Positions 24,386 through 34,939 of a DNA stretch of 64,000 bases are shown here, in pieces. Source of the DNA: Magnolia sinica. Lineage: Eukaryota > Streptophyta > Magnoliopsida > Magnoliales > Magnoliaceae. The notes beneath the pieces were generated by a model. It saw nothing but the letters and a program-made list of their open reading frames with translations, was not told where the DNA came from and did not search any database. The position numbers were made by a program, and so were the translations under genes. Each line of letters begins with the position of its first letter. Position 1 is the stretch's first letter. The stretch is from the NCBI RefSeq assembly GCF_029962835.1, contig NC_080578.1:29653001-29717000 (forward strand), read 5' to 3'.

Positions 24386-25118
24386 TACCCAATTACTAAA
24401 TAATTCACAAATTTTTCCATATTTTAGCCTTAAAAATCTCCCAAGTTAGAAGATCAAAACTGTTTAATATTTTAGCTTGTTTTCTATTGAATGTGGGTCG
24501 TTACTTTATTTCGGGGCTACTGATAGAAGCGTTTGGATCTTCAAATGTAGGAGATTCTTATGGCATCCCTAGTCCATGGTTTGACCCATCAGATCAAAGG
24601 TCCAATCACCAAACCAGGGCTCCACATGCATGGAATCTGCACATTAGAAAACTACACTTATCATAAGGCTTAGGACCATATGATTCCTCTAAAAGGGTCT
24701 GCTAGAACAGAATTGGATATATCAAACTAACATCATTCAACCAAAATGCTTCCGATGGGTAGTGCTAGCCATTGTCCTTCAATAGCTTCTTTTAGAGCAA
24801 GATATCTTCTTAGAGAATTCAAGTTGTCCTTTGAGTATCATTTGGTTCATAAGTAAAGGTATTCATAGTCAAAATGTGGTTTGCTTTATTTATAGATTTC
24901 TGTGTCTGTTACAAGTAGAGGCATGGCAAAGGAAAAATGTTGAAGCTAACTTCATTCATTTCTAATTTCTAGGTTGTAACAAAGTCCATTGTCAAGTGAG
25001 TGCATTTTAGTTTTTCTTTTACCTATTAAAACTTGTATTACCACCTGCATACTCAGGATAGGGTGGATTTGAATGAGATTTAGATGGGCCAATTTCCATG
25101 TAATATGTTTTAAAAGAG
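24386..25118. other. CACTA interior, unassigned
   Basis: AT-rich, intron-like sequence upstream of the captured CtpA-like exon. A possible decayed start of that exon (25085-25118) holds a stop. Nothing else was recognised. Confidence 0.4.
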
Positions 25119-25328
25119 AATTTTCCTATGGGAGTTGTCAAGAAAGCAATTGAAACTTTAAGTAGTAACAATGTTAATGCCTTTGTGTTGGACCTTCGAA
25201 ATAACAAGTAATTCACTTTTTAATGTGCACCCATGTTTTGCATTCACCCTTTAAGTGTGCTTCTAATATATTGAAATTTGGTGCAGTGGTGGATCTTTCC
25301 CAGAAGGAATCGAGATCGCCAAGATCTG
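25119..25328 (+). pseudogene. Captured fragment of a carboxyl-terminal processing peptidase (CtpA-like)
   Basis: Two exon pieces joined by a 79-bp intron with correct GT..AG borders (25208-25286). Exon 1 (25119-25207) reads VVKKAIETLSSNNVNAFVLD then LRNN. Exon 2 (25287-25328) completes NGGSFPEGIEIAKIW in phase. This corresponds to the conserved LDLRDNSGGLFPEGIEIAKIW part of the peptidase S41 domain of the lumenal D1-processing protease of chloroplasts. The catalytic Ser/Lys part, PDZ domain and transit peptide are absent, and the next exon was not found. The retained intron means the capture was at the DNA level. It lies within the CACTA element and is a fragment, not a working gene. Confidence 0.85.
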
Positions 25329-26598
25329 GTAAGCTTCTTCACAAAATCAGTAGAACAACATAATGCATCTGTTGTGTGCATTTACTTTTTTTCTTCTTTC
25401 TTTTTTTTTTTTTCCTATATTCTATTATATGGGATAAATCGTCACATATGGGGCAGCCCTGACATGGCTACAAGGCATTGAATTGTTGTTTCACAGACAA
25501 GTTGAAACATGCTAAGAAAGTTTCTATCTCTGTATTTTTTTAAAATTAAATTTCTATTGTTTTGGTTTCTGTCTTTGGAATTTTGTTGGGTTATTGTCTC
25601 TTAATCCAATCGAGTTTTAGAATAAGTGAATTTCAATTTTTTAATTTTTTGTCATTTGGATCTCTTTCTTTCTTTCTTTCTTTTCTTGGATTTTTCCCCT
25701 TAAAAATTACTTTTTAGCACCCATGTTCTTAAGCTGGTTATGCAACCCAATTAGAAAATATTTCATATGGTTGAAAGTTATTTTTGTCATTCTAATAATC
25801 AAAATCTAGCAGTAGTAGCATTTTTCTTATCCCAAGAAACATAAAAATATTCATTTCAAGCTTGGATGCTCTACTTCTAATAACAAAGGTTCAGTTCTAA
25901 AGATAGGATGCAACATAGTTTCAGAAATTTCAATATTTGGCCTTTCATTGGTTTCTTTACACTTTCTTTACAGTTTGGTTTATTCTATTTAAATGTTAGA
26001 TCATTGAAATTGAATCTATTTTTTGGTCAATGTTTATAGCAATGTCTGTTACATGCCATTGCAATTCTTTTAGTAAGGCAATTTTCTTCTATTCTCTTCT
26101 ATCTTCTTCCCTTTTCCTTTTATTAGTTGAACCTGGAAAATCACTCAATGAAACCATTGAAAAAAATCATTACGATTTACGAGTAACCTTCACACATTAA
26201 ATGTTAACTAGAGTTTTACCAAATGTTAACTCTCGTCTCATGGCAGATTCAACTCTCTTCATGACAGATTGATGTTGTTTCTTAATCATAGATTCTTGTT
26301 GTATTTGAACTACAAGTACTGCTATGTTTTAGCTGCTATTCTGATGTCCATCTCATTTAATCAACAACTGCTCATTGAATCTAACAAACAACTATCTATT
26401 ATTTATGTTGTCCATCTCTATGTTTTATGGGACACCCTAGGTCTGGATTGCATCTCTTTCTTTCCCCTTTACTAGATTGGTCAATTCTTTAAGCACTAAA
26501 CATCTGCCTTTGAATTTATTGGGTGTTGAATCTTTGATCTCTTTTGGCCAATTTTTCAGTTTCTGGTTTGCCACTAATTTGCAGTAGTTACCCTAAAG
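25329..26598. other. CACTA interior, probably captured intron sequence
   Basis: T-rich sequence after the CtpA-like splice donor, as expected of a plant intron. No exon or known repeat was recognised. Confidence 0.4.
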
Positions 26599-26599
26599 C

Positions 26600-26710
26600 A
26601 GTTGAGAAAGACCTGGTGGTCTAGTGGCAATGCAATGCCTAGGAATTCCCAGTTTTGGATTTTTGAGTGACAATTAAAATTTTCTGAAATAGGAAAAAAA
26701 AAAAAAAAGT
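26600..26710 (+). repeat. SINE-like fragment with A-tail
   Basis: The words GGTGGTCTAGTGGCAATGC resemble the A-box half of a tRNA-derived SINE, and a run of 16 A ends the segment near 26708. The B box is not clear. Confidence 0.35.
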
Positions 26711-26774
26711 GGCCTAAGTTACTGAATAAGATGACGGGGTATCATTTAATTATACTAGGGCCAAGCCTTCTGAC

Positions 26775-27000
26775 TTTTTTTTTTTTTTTTTTTTGAGGAG
26801 TAATGAATTTTTATCAAAGGCCCAAGGCATTTGACAATTATCTATTTCTTGTATCAATTCAAAGATAATTTTTACTTTTCTTATGCCTGTCAGTGACATA
26901 TGATACGTGGTGGTGGTTATATCACAAACTAGCTCATCAATCATCCATGATATTGTATACATTTCCTTCATTCTACTCATTGTTGGTACTTTGGCTAATA
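26775..27000 (-). repeat. LINE-like 3' end with A-tail
   Basis: On the minus strand the segment ends GCCTTTGATAAAAATTCATT then ACTCCTC and about 20 A. This is the usual look of a plant LINE 3' terminus. No RT motifs are left, and the ORF through it (26750-26980) is incidental. Confidence 0.4.
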
Positions 27001-27515
27001 GGTAAAAGTCATTTGCTTCTCAAAGACTGGGGAACGTGCCTCTCCGTTCTTGCGGCAAGCTACTAAGGACTATTGAGCATATGCCTCTTTTGCATTCGTG
27101 CTATGGCGAGAAGAGGAATCGTCTATATGGTGGAACTTGTAGGTCCCAAAGTTGGCAACAACTGAATCTGCATATGATTTCATTCTCCATTTAGTCTTTT
27201 GTAGTTCCTAGTTGAACACTTTTGACAAGCATAGTGAATTATTATCCTCATATTTCAACAGAGTTTTCTTTTCAAGCATCACTCTTTCTTCATCAGGTGT
27301 GACATACTTTGCTGATCTTCTGTTCTGAAGAAAGTGAGGTTGGTTCACTCATCAGATGTGGCTAGCATACAAAACTAATGTGTAGCTAGAGAAGAAAAAA
27401 AAAAGATTTTTTTTCTTAGCAATCCACTATTTTGTACACTATGAACCACCTTTTCTGTGCTGTTTTCTTGCTCATCTATGAAAAATGAAATAAATCATTG
27501 AGTTTCCTTATTCAG
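27001..27515. other. CACTA interior, unassigned
   Basis: No family recognised. A polypyrimidine/TTCAG acceptor-like end at 27505-27515 leads into the next exon fragment. Confidence 0.35.
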
Positions 27516-27731
27516 ATACACTTTAGAAGCCCTGGCATGCCGTTGTTGCCCATGGCAAAAGATGGTACTGAGGCTCTTGGCTCAATGTGAAATGATGCTC
27601 CTTTAGCTGTGATGTCCAACAAAGAGAAACTTACATTTGAGTATTTCAAGCAGAAGTTTGCTCAGTTACAAACCCACCGATTGATCCGATCTGAGAGAAG
27701 ATAGTCACTTGGAAGGGGACCTTACTGAAAT
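27516..27731 (+). pseudogene. Captured fragment of ferredoxin-dependent glutamate synthase
   Basis: After a TTATTCAG splice acceptor the reading runs YTLEALA, shifts frame, then MPLLPMAKDGTEALGSM, a stop, [25 protein letters not shown]. After another 1-base shift it continues VTNPPIDPI, a stop (CGA to TGA), EKIVT and finally EGDLTE. This is the start of the central domain of plant Fd-GOGAT, the plastid enzyme that makes glutamate from glutamine and 2-oxoglutarate. It covers less than 5% of the roughly 1600-residue protein. Two stops and two frameshifts show it is a dead fragment carried by the CACTA element. Confidence 0.88.
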
Positions 27732-27900
27732 AGTTCATGTGGAAGGCTATGTGGCAGTTTGTTTGTTTTGAAAACTTTAAATAGACCATTAATTGTTTTG
27801 TTGGTATTGTGCTAATTGTTGTCTTAATGGATGTTAAATGGGTGAAACATGCACAGGTTCAATCATTGGTTAATTATAATATTGTTAGCTTTTGTTAATA
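27732..27900. other. CACTA interior, unassigned
   Basis: Short AT-rich stretch between the captured exon and the right subterminal repeats. Confidence 0.4.
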
Positions 27901-27904
27901 GAAA

Positions 27905-28403
27905 CTAGATTTAGCCTCGGTTATTGATAAATGATGTTAAAAATTGAATTTAGCCTCAATTGATGACAACAAAGGCTAAATCTATCTTTAGTCTCAGTTT
28001 TGCCTCCGTTACCTAAACTGAGACTACAACTCCCGTAGCTAAAGGCTTTAGCCTTGGTTGTTGAGAACCGAGGCTAAAATAGATTTAGCTTCAATTACAG
28101 GCAACTGAGGCTAAAATTTGGATTTAGTCTCAATTGGAAACAATGGAGGCTAAAATTTTGATTTAGCCTCATTTCGAGAAAATTGAAGCTAAAAAGGTTC
28201 TTTTAGTTTCACTTCAAGAACCAAGGCTATAAAATTCACTTTAGCCTCGGTTGCTAAAACTAAGGCTAAAGCCTTTAGCCATGGGGGTTTCAACCTCGGT
28301 TTGGATAACTGAGGCAAAATTGAGGCTAAAGGCTTTAGCTTCAGTTTTTAACCTTTTTAGCCACAGTTTTGAACTGAGGCTAAAGCCCATTTTTCTTGTA
28401 GTG
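27905..28403. repeat. Right subterminal repeats of the CACTA element
   Basis: Repeated GGCTAAA and TTTAGCCTC words in both orientations, forming hairpins around TTAGCCTCGGTTG..CAACTGAGGCTAA. They are related to but not the same as the left 41-bp array. Confidence 0.88.
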
Positions 28404-28666
28404 ACATAAATACTAGCTTGATCCAAAACTTGTGTAGACCCCAAGCGGTCGTCTATCGTGGCATTCAATCCTCACTTTTTCTTATGACGAGGTCTACTTG
28501 ACCATTTAACGTGCATCATTTTTAGGCTCATGCCCTAAAATGATATTTCAAAGTGGATGGACCATGTGGATAAGACACATACATTATAGGGATCAATGGA
28601 AACCCTTGACAGAACTGTCAATCTCTAGCTATGTCCTGGTGGGGTAGCACCCAATTTTTGCCCGTC
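28404..28666. repeat. Fold-back repeat, right half (split by the CACTA element)
   Basis: Begins AAATACTAGCTTGATCCAAA, which directly continues the left half ending at 15631. It runs through GGCATTCAATCCTCAC and TTTTTAGGCTCATGCCCTAA, then a terminal part (GGTGGGGTAGCACCCAATTT) inverted relative to 15371-15400. Confidence 0.8.
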
Positions 28667-28719
28667 CGCAAGCAATCCATTATTGCGATAACACGGAACT
28701 TCCTTGGATATCATGTTGA

Positions 28720-29130
28720 TGTGGAAAAGTGCTGTGAGACCCACCATGATATGTGTGTTAAATCTACGTCGTCTATCCATTTTTCATATTATTTTAAGTT
28801 ATGAGCCCAAAAATGAGGCACATCCAAAGCTCAAGTGGACCACCACAAAAACTAGTGGAGATTGAATACCTACATTTGAAAACTTCTTAGGGGCACAAAA
28901 GTTTTGGATTAATCTTATATTTGTGTTCTCCCTTCATTCAGGTCTATGTAACCTTATAAACACATTAGATGACAAATAAATATCATGGTAGACCCTAGGA
29001 AGGTTTCAATGGTAGGCTCATTGGGAGCTTTGTATCTACCTCAGCATTTTGCTGTCCTAAAATGATGTAGCAAAATGGATGGACTGAGTGGATATAACAC
29101 ATATCATGATGGGCCTAGAGATCTTGGCCA
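28720..29130. repeat. Fold-back repeat copy B
   Basis: Both arms are present. GAGACCCACCATGATATGTG..GTCTATCCATTTTTCATATT is at the left, ATGATGTAGCAAAATGGATGG..ATATCATGATGGGCCTAGAG at the right, with a middle containing GGTCTATGTAACCTTATAAAC. Confidence 0.75.
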
Positions 29131-29879
29131 CGTCTGCATAACTTTTAGGTTGTTAGCGTTGAAAGCTGGCACAGAAGTAAGAAATGTAGAGTTGTTATTT
29201 AAAAAAATATTTTAATTCAAAATCACTTACCACATTCCATCTTAAGCATTAAGTCAAGTGAGGAAAGCTTAAAAAATGAATGCATTTTTCAATGATAATC
29301 CAAATTAAGTCCTAAATTAACTTTTGAACTTGTCAAACAATCTGAATTAAGAAAAATCAAAGAAAAAGGCACATTTGATATAAGTGTTGGAATTAAGTTT
29401 TACCAAATATTGCCTAAATTTGAAATCTAAAGCCTGAATCTAAAATCTAAATCTAAAGTCTAAAAATATTTTTGGTGACTGTATTAAAGAAGTGTTGAAG
29501 TCTGAAAATTAAGTATTGATTATGAAACAACTTAATTATTAACAAAAGTATGAAATGTTAATTTGACACATTTGCCCCTTATCCTATTTAGAGATGTTTT
29601 GCATTATGAATGGTTTATTTCTTATTAAATAAAAATAAAACTATTAAATTAATATCCATTTAATTCAAATAAACTAAAGTACTTAATAGAGAATTAAAAT
29701 GTCATACATTTGTCCATTAAAACTAAACAATAAAAAATAATAATAATAAATGATTTGCATGTGTAAATTTGGCGGTAATTTCTTCTCGTATATTAGGCAC
29801 ACTGGTTTGTTTGAAGTCTCTGAATGCTCCTTCCACTTCATGCATATCAACATTTGATTCGACATTCATCTCCAAAAGA
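29131..29879. other. AT-rich intergenic sequence, no gene seen
   Basis: Low complexity, A/T-rich; no repeat ends or coding signal. The 60-residue ORF at 29683-29865 partly overlaps the edge of the following gag remnant in another frame. Confidence 0.4.
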
Positions 29880-31035
29880 CATCCACTTTTTGTTTCCTTC
29901 CCTTAATCGAGTTGTTGATGCTTCGAGTAGCCTTCTGCGAACTAAAGAGTTCTTCGATCGGCGTTTGAATATTTCTGAGCTCGGTTGAGGAGCTCAATTA
30001 AGGTGGCCATGGGGTTCTTATCGATCGAGAAGAGGAACTTTCCTTATTTGAGACCAACTATCATGACAGTAAGAGCTATCTTGTCATAGTCGTCGACTTG
30101 TAGTGCCTTTACGTTAAAATGGATGATATAGTCTCTTAATAGCTTATCCTCCCTCTGTGTAATCGTGAGGAGATGAGTCTAGGGTTTTCTACTATCTTTT
30201 CCATTAATGAATTGAGTGATAAAACCTTGCTGAGCTGGGTGAAGGAGCTGATAGATTTTGGCTTCAGCTATCTACACCATTTTTGCGCTCCTATCGATAA
30301 GGAAGGTAGAATGCTCTACACATCACGGGCCCCGAAGCTCCGTGGAGTTCCATATAAGCCCTGAAGGAATCAAGGTGCTCAGCTAAGTCTCCGAACCCAG
30401 AGTATGGAGTGATCTGCGGCATTCGAAACCTGGACGGGAGCATGGATCATGTGATATCGTCAGTGAATGGAGGCTTAGCTTCCTCCAGCATGGCTTTAAT
30501 GGAGGTCAGGGCTTTAACTCGCCACACTTGCTAAATATCGTCAAGCTAACCTCGAATTTCTTTAAGCTCTGCCTCCCACGGGACCTCACTTTTCAGTACG
30601 AACTCGAGGGCATTCCCTCACCTTCCTTTTTTTTCTAGGGTATGGAGTAGGTCGAACTCAGTGAGCATGGATGTACCCAGGATTTACGTTGAGGCCTGCT
30701 CATATCGTATTTGGATGTCCTTCATTGTGGGTGGATCATGAAGTGCTTAAGGAGGTCGAGATTGCTCAGTAGTTGCACCTGCTTCCGCGCCCTAGTCAGG
30801 GAGCGGTTGCTGCCTCTCCAATATACACATTATCCAATCCACATTACTGGCCAAGACTTCAACTTAGTTTTCCTAGGAGATAAGCCGACCTCCTTTGTAA
30901 GGGACCTTTACACAACCATCGCTGGAGGGGGTCGGTGCGTTGGTTTGATAGGGATTGAGGATCCTCAAACTATTCCTTCAGCATAGGGATTGGTTTAGTG
31001 ATTATGACTAAGGCCCTTTTCCTTCCCTTAGCCAT
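29880..31035 (-). pseudogene. Tat-lineage Gypsy gag remnant (first copy)
   Basis: The minus strand reads MAKGRKRALVIITKPIPMLK from the Met at 31035. After several frame changes come DKIALTVMIVGLK*GKFLF and NKNPMATLIELLNRAQKYSN-like text near 29950-30080. These match, segment by segment, the gag at 61870-63413. The region 30170-30480 also parallels 62520-62830. Homology stops near 29880, so the rest of the element is missing to the left. Confidence 0.75.
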
Positions 31036-31102
31036 TGTAGAGTGAATATGACAGTAACTTCTAAATGACTTTGCTATCTTTTCCCACATACGATGTCAAA
31101 CC

Positions 31103-32490
31103 ATTGATGCTCGAATATGGTCAATCCTATTTTGCCCCCTGCTTGCCCACGAGTACTTGGCAAGTAATGGAGAACAAAGAAAACACAGGGGGGTGTCGAT
31201 GATGGCCGAGGACCCTTCAATGCCTAAGTCAGATGGACAAACTCACAACGTGCGTAGTTGGATCAGGGTAGTTGTCCATACCTCATTCCCATGGAAGGGG
31301 GTCTATTTATAAGACTTCTTAGTCACTTACGTATTAGGGTGAATTTGATGGAGGGATCTCGTATCGCAAAATGAATCTGCCCTTAAATATTTCTCTAATA
31401 GTGCCTCGATCAGTGTGATTCTCGACTACGATCTTGTTAGGCAATCCCACCTAGGGGTGTACATCGAGTCGAACCGAATCAAGCTAGCCTTAGCTTAACT
31501 CGACTCGGCCACTAGCTAACCTCAGCTAGAACTCGGCTCAACTTGGTCCTCGAGCCTGACTGGCCAACTTGGTTCGGTTTGGTTAGCAGCTCGGGCCAAT
31601 TCGAGTCAAGTTCGCCTATGCAGCATTTTCACAAACACATAGACTGCACCTTCAAATTCTCAATGAATGTAAAACACTAACAGCAGTTTTACAGGTATTT
31701 CATCAAACACCTTGTAAGCAACATCAATCAAGAAAAAGGGGGTTTATTTAATGAAACATACCTTCCTTGCCACCAGTCGACACTTCGTTGAGTCATTTCA
31801 TCAAACACTTGGTGAGCACCATCAGAGAATACCCGAGTCAATCCGAGTTGAGCCGAGGTCGAGCTATATATCGAACCGATTCGAGTCGAGCTAGGGCCAG
31901 CTCGATCTTGGCTTGAACTCATTTTCAAGCTCTAAAACCCAGCTGAAAATTGGCTTGAACTTATTTTTAAGGTCTAAAAACTAGATCGACTTGGATCAAA
32001 CTCGGCTTCAAACCGAGCTGATTTGAGCTTTTTCGAGCCGAGTCGAATGAGTTAACCGAGCTAGCTTAGTTCGTGTACACCCCTAATCTCACCCATATAT
32101 AGTGGAATCCTCTCTGGATGTATTTTATTCTGAGGTTATGGTCGGTACCCGAAGCCGAGGTCACCATGGCTGACCTCTAAGGTTGGTACCTGAGGCTAAG
32201 GTCGGTACCCAAGGTTGGGTCGGTTTTTGAGGCCGAAATCGGTGGTCGAGACCAATTTCCAAGGTCAGTGGCCAAGGACTGAGGATGACCTCCAAGGTTG
32301 GTGGTTGAGGCTATCGCACTAGGTTGAGGTTAGCAGTTGAAGTCCAGATTTGTGGTCACCACTCGAGCTAGTCCTGGAGGTCGAGGTCGATCCCTGATGC
32401 CTAGTTAGTGCCATGACCCTTCTTGGGGAGATTTCTATGACAATAGCCTCGCTATGTCCAAAGCATTAGGCTAGTTCAATTTTACCCATA
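31103..32490 (-). repeat. Tat-type 5' LTR (first copy), approximate ends
   Basis: It follows the gag start by about 70 bases with the text ACATCGTATGTGGGAA between, which resembles the decayed primer-binding region GCGCCGTCTGTGGGAA of Tat elements. GATGCCTAAGTCAG is shared with the LTRs at 51838 and 63475. The right end is a guess near CCCATAACGATAACA. It is interrupted by the MITE at 31452-32085, and 32140-32400 is a degenerate GAGGTCGGTACC-type repeat. Confidence 0.55.
31452..32085. mobile_element. hAT-like MITE, 634 bp
   Basis: The ends are TAGGGGTGTACA and TGTACACCCCTA, perfect inverted repeats of 12 bp. The 8-bp flanks ATCCCACC (31444-31451) and ATCTCACC (32086-32093) differ by one base, which is a hAT-size target duplication. 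The inside is rich in GAGTCGA/TCGACTC and GAGCTCG words and has no transposase. Confidence 0.85.
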
Positions 32491-32493
32491 ACG

Positions 32494-32984
32494 ATAACAA
32501 TCATGATAATCATATCAATCATATCCTCTACCTTAACTGTATAGGTATGAGACATGTTGAGATTTATGCACCTATTAGAGTCGAATCCGTCGAGTAGGTA
32601 AACACTTTGGAATAAAATCTAAATCCCTATTAAGATGATTTAACAATTCATGAATTCAACTAAGTTATCCCATCAAGTGGGGTACACCTTTGATCAAACC
32701 AAGATGACCCACCATTACTTCATTAAATTAAATTTGAAAAAAACAAGGGACTATCAATCAATGCACTCAATTGATCAAGCCAACTCAGTGGCCCTCAATC
32801 AATCTTCCGATCGATCAGTTATAGCCTCGATCGATCTTCCGATCGATCGGCTACAGATCGATGAAGTTCTGTTATTAACATCTAAAGTCTCTAGACAAAT
32901 TTGATCACCTTCGATCGATTGAACCTACCTGTTGATTGATCGAAACATGTCAGATTTAATTCAATTTAGTTCTTGAATAGTTTT
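32494..32984 (-). repeat. LTR-like sequence left of the solo LTR
   Basis: Rich in GATCGATCGA-type words (32780-32960). It is continuous with 37503-38575 across the solo LTR, which inserted into it. The right part ends GGGTCATTACA at 38575, the look of a Gypsy LTR end on the minus strand. The left end is not settled. Confidence 0.4.
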
Positions 32985-33679
32985 TGTAAGTCCCGTATCT
33001 TAGACCGTATCGTTCCTTAGACTCCCACGGTCCTCCCGGTTGAATTCTGGTGACCCGCGATGCGTAGATAGTATTTGCGTGCAACCCTGAGTCATATCTC
33101 ATATTTCAGAGTCAACTCAACCCAAGACTTGTACCCTTGCGATCGTGCCATTGCTCCGGTTCCGACGCCGAGTCTCGCGCGCCGATGCGATACTCGAGCC
33201 AGGAGATGTGGGCCCGTGTTCAATTCGAGAAAACGCTGCACTTTGCAAAACCCAAGATGACCTTTCCAATCAATCACATCACATCCCATCAATCAAGTAC
33301 ATGTCCCATCCCCAAAAGCAACCCCTAAAGTCAACTCTCTCTCCACCTATACATGTCAAGTACACACCCATCACTTCCCATCACTCCATCACTCACTCAC
33401 ACCCATCCCCCTCTCTCTCTTTACATCTCATCCTCTATCTCTCTCTCTCTCTCTCGCTCTCTCTCTCTCTCTCATTTCTCCATTTTCAAGTAAGCTCCAT
33501 GAGAGTAACCGTCCAAGCTATCTCTATGAGAGGGAGCTAGTGTGGCCCACCTTCCTACCATCCAATCCCACCCTCCAAAGATCATCTCAACTGTTGAAAT
33601 GTATCCCTTGGAGCTCTAGAATGTATCAGTGGAAGGAGAAGTCCATGATCAAAGGTGGGTGATTTTTTGTGTTGATTTT

Positions 33680-33771
33680 GTGTTTTAAGGACCCACTTAT
33701 GGTGGGACCCATCTTGATGTATGCATTATATAGGGAGGGCACATTGTGGCGGGGTCCCTCCCCTTCTCACC

Positions 33772-33817
<46 letters not shown>

Positions 33818-34740
33818 ATTTTCTTGCAGTGATGATGAGGTGTGTGGCCCACCTGGTGTGTGTGTGTGTGGCCCACCATGAATGTATTTTATCCATGCCA
33901 TCCACCAAGTGGGCCCACCTTGCTGCCATCATGGGGCCTGTCATGCATGGCTGTCCAATGGGAATATACAAATATTAGCTTTGAACAAGGCTGGTGGGTC
34001 CCACACATGTGGACCCACCTTGATTTACGTGATGTATCCAAACTGTCCACCCTCAGACCTCTCTGATCGTGAGGCTTGGACAGAACTGGCTGGGCAGAAA
34101 TCTACCCAGCAGTAGGACAAGGCCGTGGGACCCACTTGGAGTATGTATTGCATCCAAGCCGTCCAGGCCTGGATGATGCTAGTATGTATATAGTATTATA
34201 TATTATATATAATATATAGTGTTATATTATATATTATATATTATATATTATATATTATATAATAAAATATATATTATATATTATATCTGGTGGGCCCCAC
34301 GTGGGACCCACCTTTAATGCATGTATTTTACATAAGCACCATCCATCTAGACGGTGCCATGTAGGCATGTTGTTGCGTGTGTGGGCTACGTGTGTGGGAC
34401 CCACATGAGGTAGATGTTATATCCCTACCATCCATCTATTGGACATGGACCCCACCATGGTAGCATGTGGGGCCCACCTTGTAATGATGTATTCCATCCA
34501 CACCATCCAATCCATGGGATGGTGGGATGTGGATTGGCTGGGTTCCGCACACCTAGTTATTTAGCAAGTTGTGGGGCCTACCATGATGTACGTGAACCAC
34601 ACTTAGATGTATTTATCATGTTCACATCGTCCAGGGGGTGGGGCTCACCCTGGTATATGTGTTTTACCTAAGCCGTCCACTTGTTTTGCCAACATAGGAC
34701 CACCTTGATGTATTTATTCCATCCACACTGTTCAGATTGT
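33680..34740 (+). repeat. Degenerate GTGGGACCCACCTTGATGTAT array in the solo LTR
   Basis: About ten irregularly spaced units, each with GTGGGnCCCACCnTGATGTA followed by a (G)TnTTTTATCCA..CC(G/A)TCCA part. The same word pair forms the ends of the fold-back repeats elsewhere in the window. Confidence 0.7.
34187..34287. repeat. TATA-rich low-complexity tract
   Basis: ATATTATATATTATATA-type sequence of about 100 bases inside the solo LTR. Confidence 0.9.
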
Positions 34741-34835
34741 GCTGGACGGTGGTGGACAATGTTTGGATAGTGCTGATTTACATGGATAATGTTTGGACAG
34801 TGCTGATTTACATAGACAATGTTTGGACAGTCTAC
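34740..34835. repeat. 31-bp tandem repeat, three units
   Basis: ACAATGTTTGGACAGTGCTG followed by ATTTACATAG-like text, repeated three times. Confidence 0.85.
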
Positions 34836-34939
34836 TCATCATTAGTGAGCCATGTACCCCATAGAATGATAGTGTGTAGTGATACACATGTTACACCTGT
34901 AACTATTGAAATGATTTTCAATGCAATCCAAGTTCTCAC

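Larger units (their letters stand above)
15632..28403. mobile_element. Non-autonomous CACTA transposon with captured gene fragments
   Basis: The left end reads CACTATAAGAAAATAGGCCT and the right end, inverted, reads CACTACAAGAAAAATGGGCT; both continue into TTAGCC. The 3-bp flanks are AAA and ACA, one mismatch from a CACTA target duplication. The outside sequences join into one fold-back repeat, which independently proves the insertion. Subterminal repeats are present at both ends. No TNPD/TNP2 or TNPA-like transposase was recognised anywhere inside. The cargo is a promoter-like block, a CtpA-like exon pair, a glutamate-synthase exon, SINE/LINE-like scraps and a later Copia insertion. Without that Copia element the transposon is about 7.6 kb. 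Confidence 0.9.

Noticed and set aside
26600-26640. tRNA gene
   Set aside because: Only an A-box-like half is present. There is no cloverleaf, and an A-tail follows, so a SINE fragment is more likely.
27001-27160. Possible further captured exon (RAMARRGIVYMVELVGPKVG-like reading)
   Set aside because: I could not assign it to any protein family, and no splice borders supported it.
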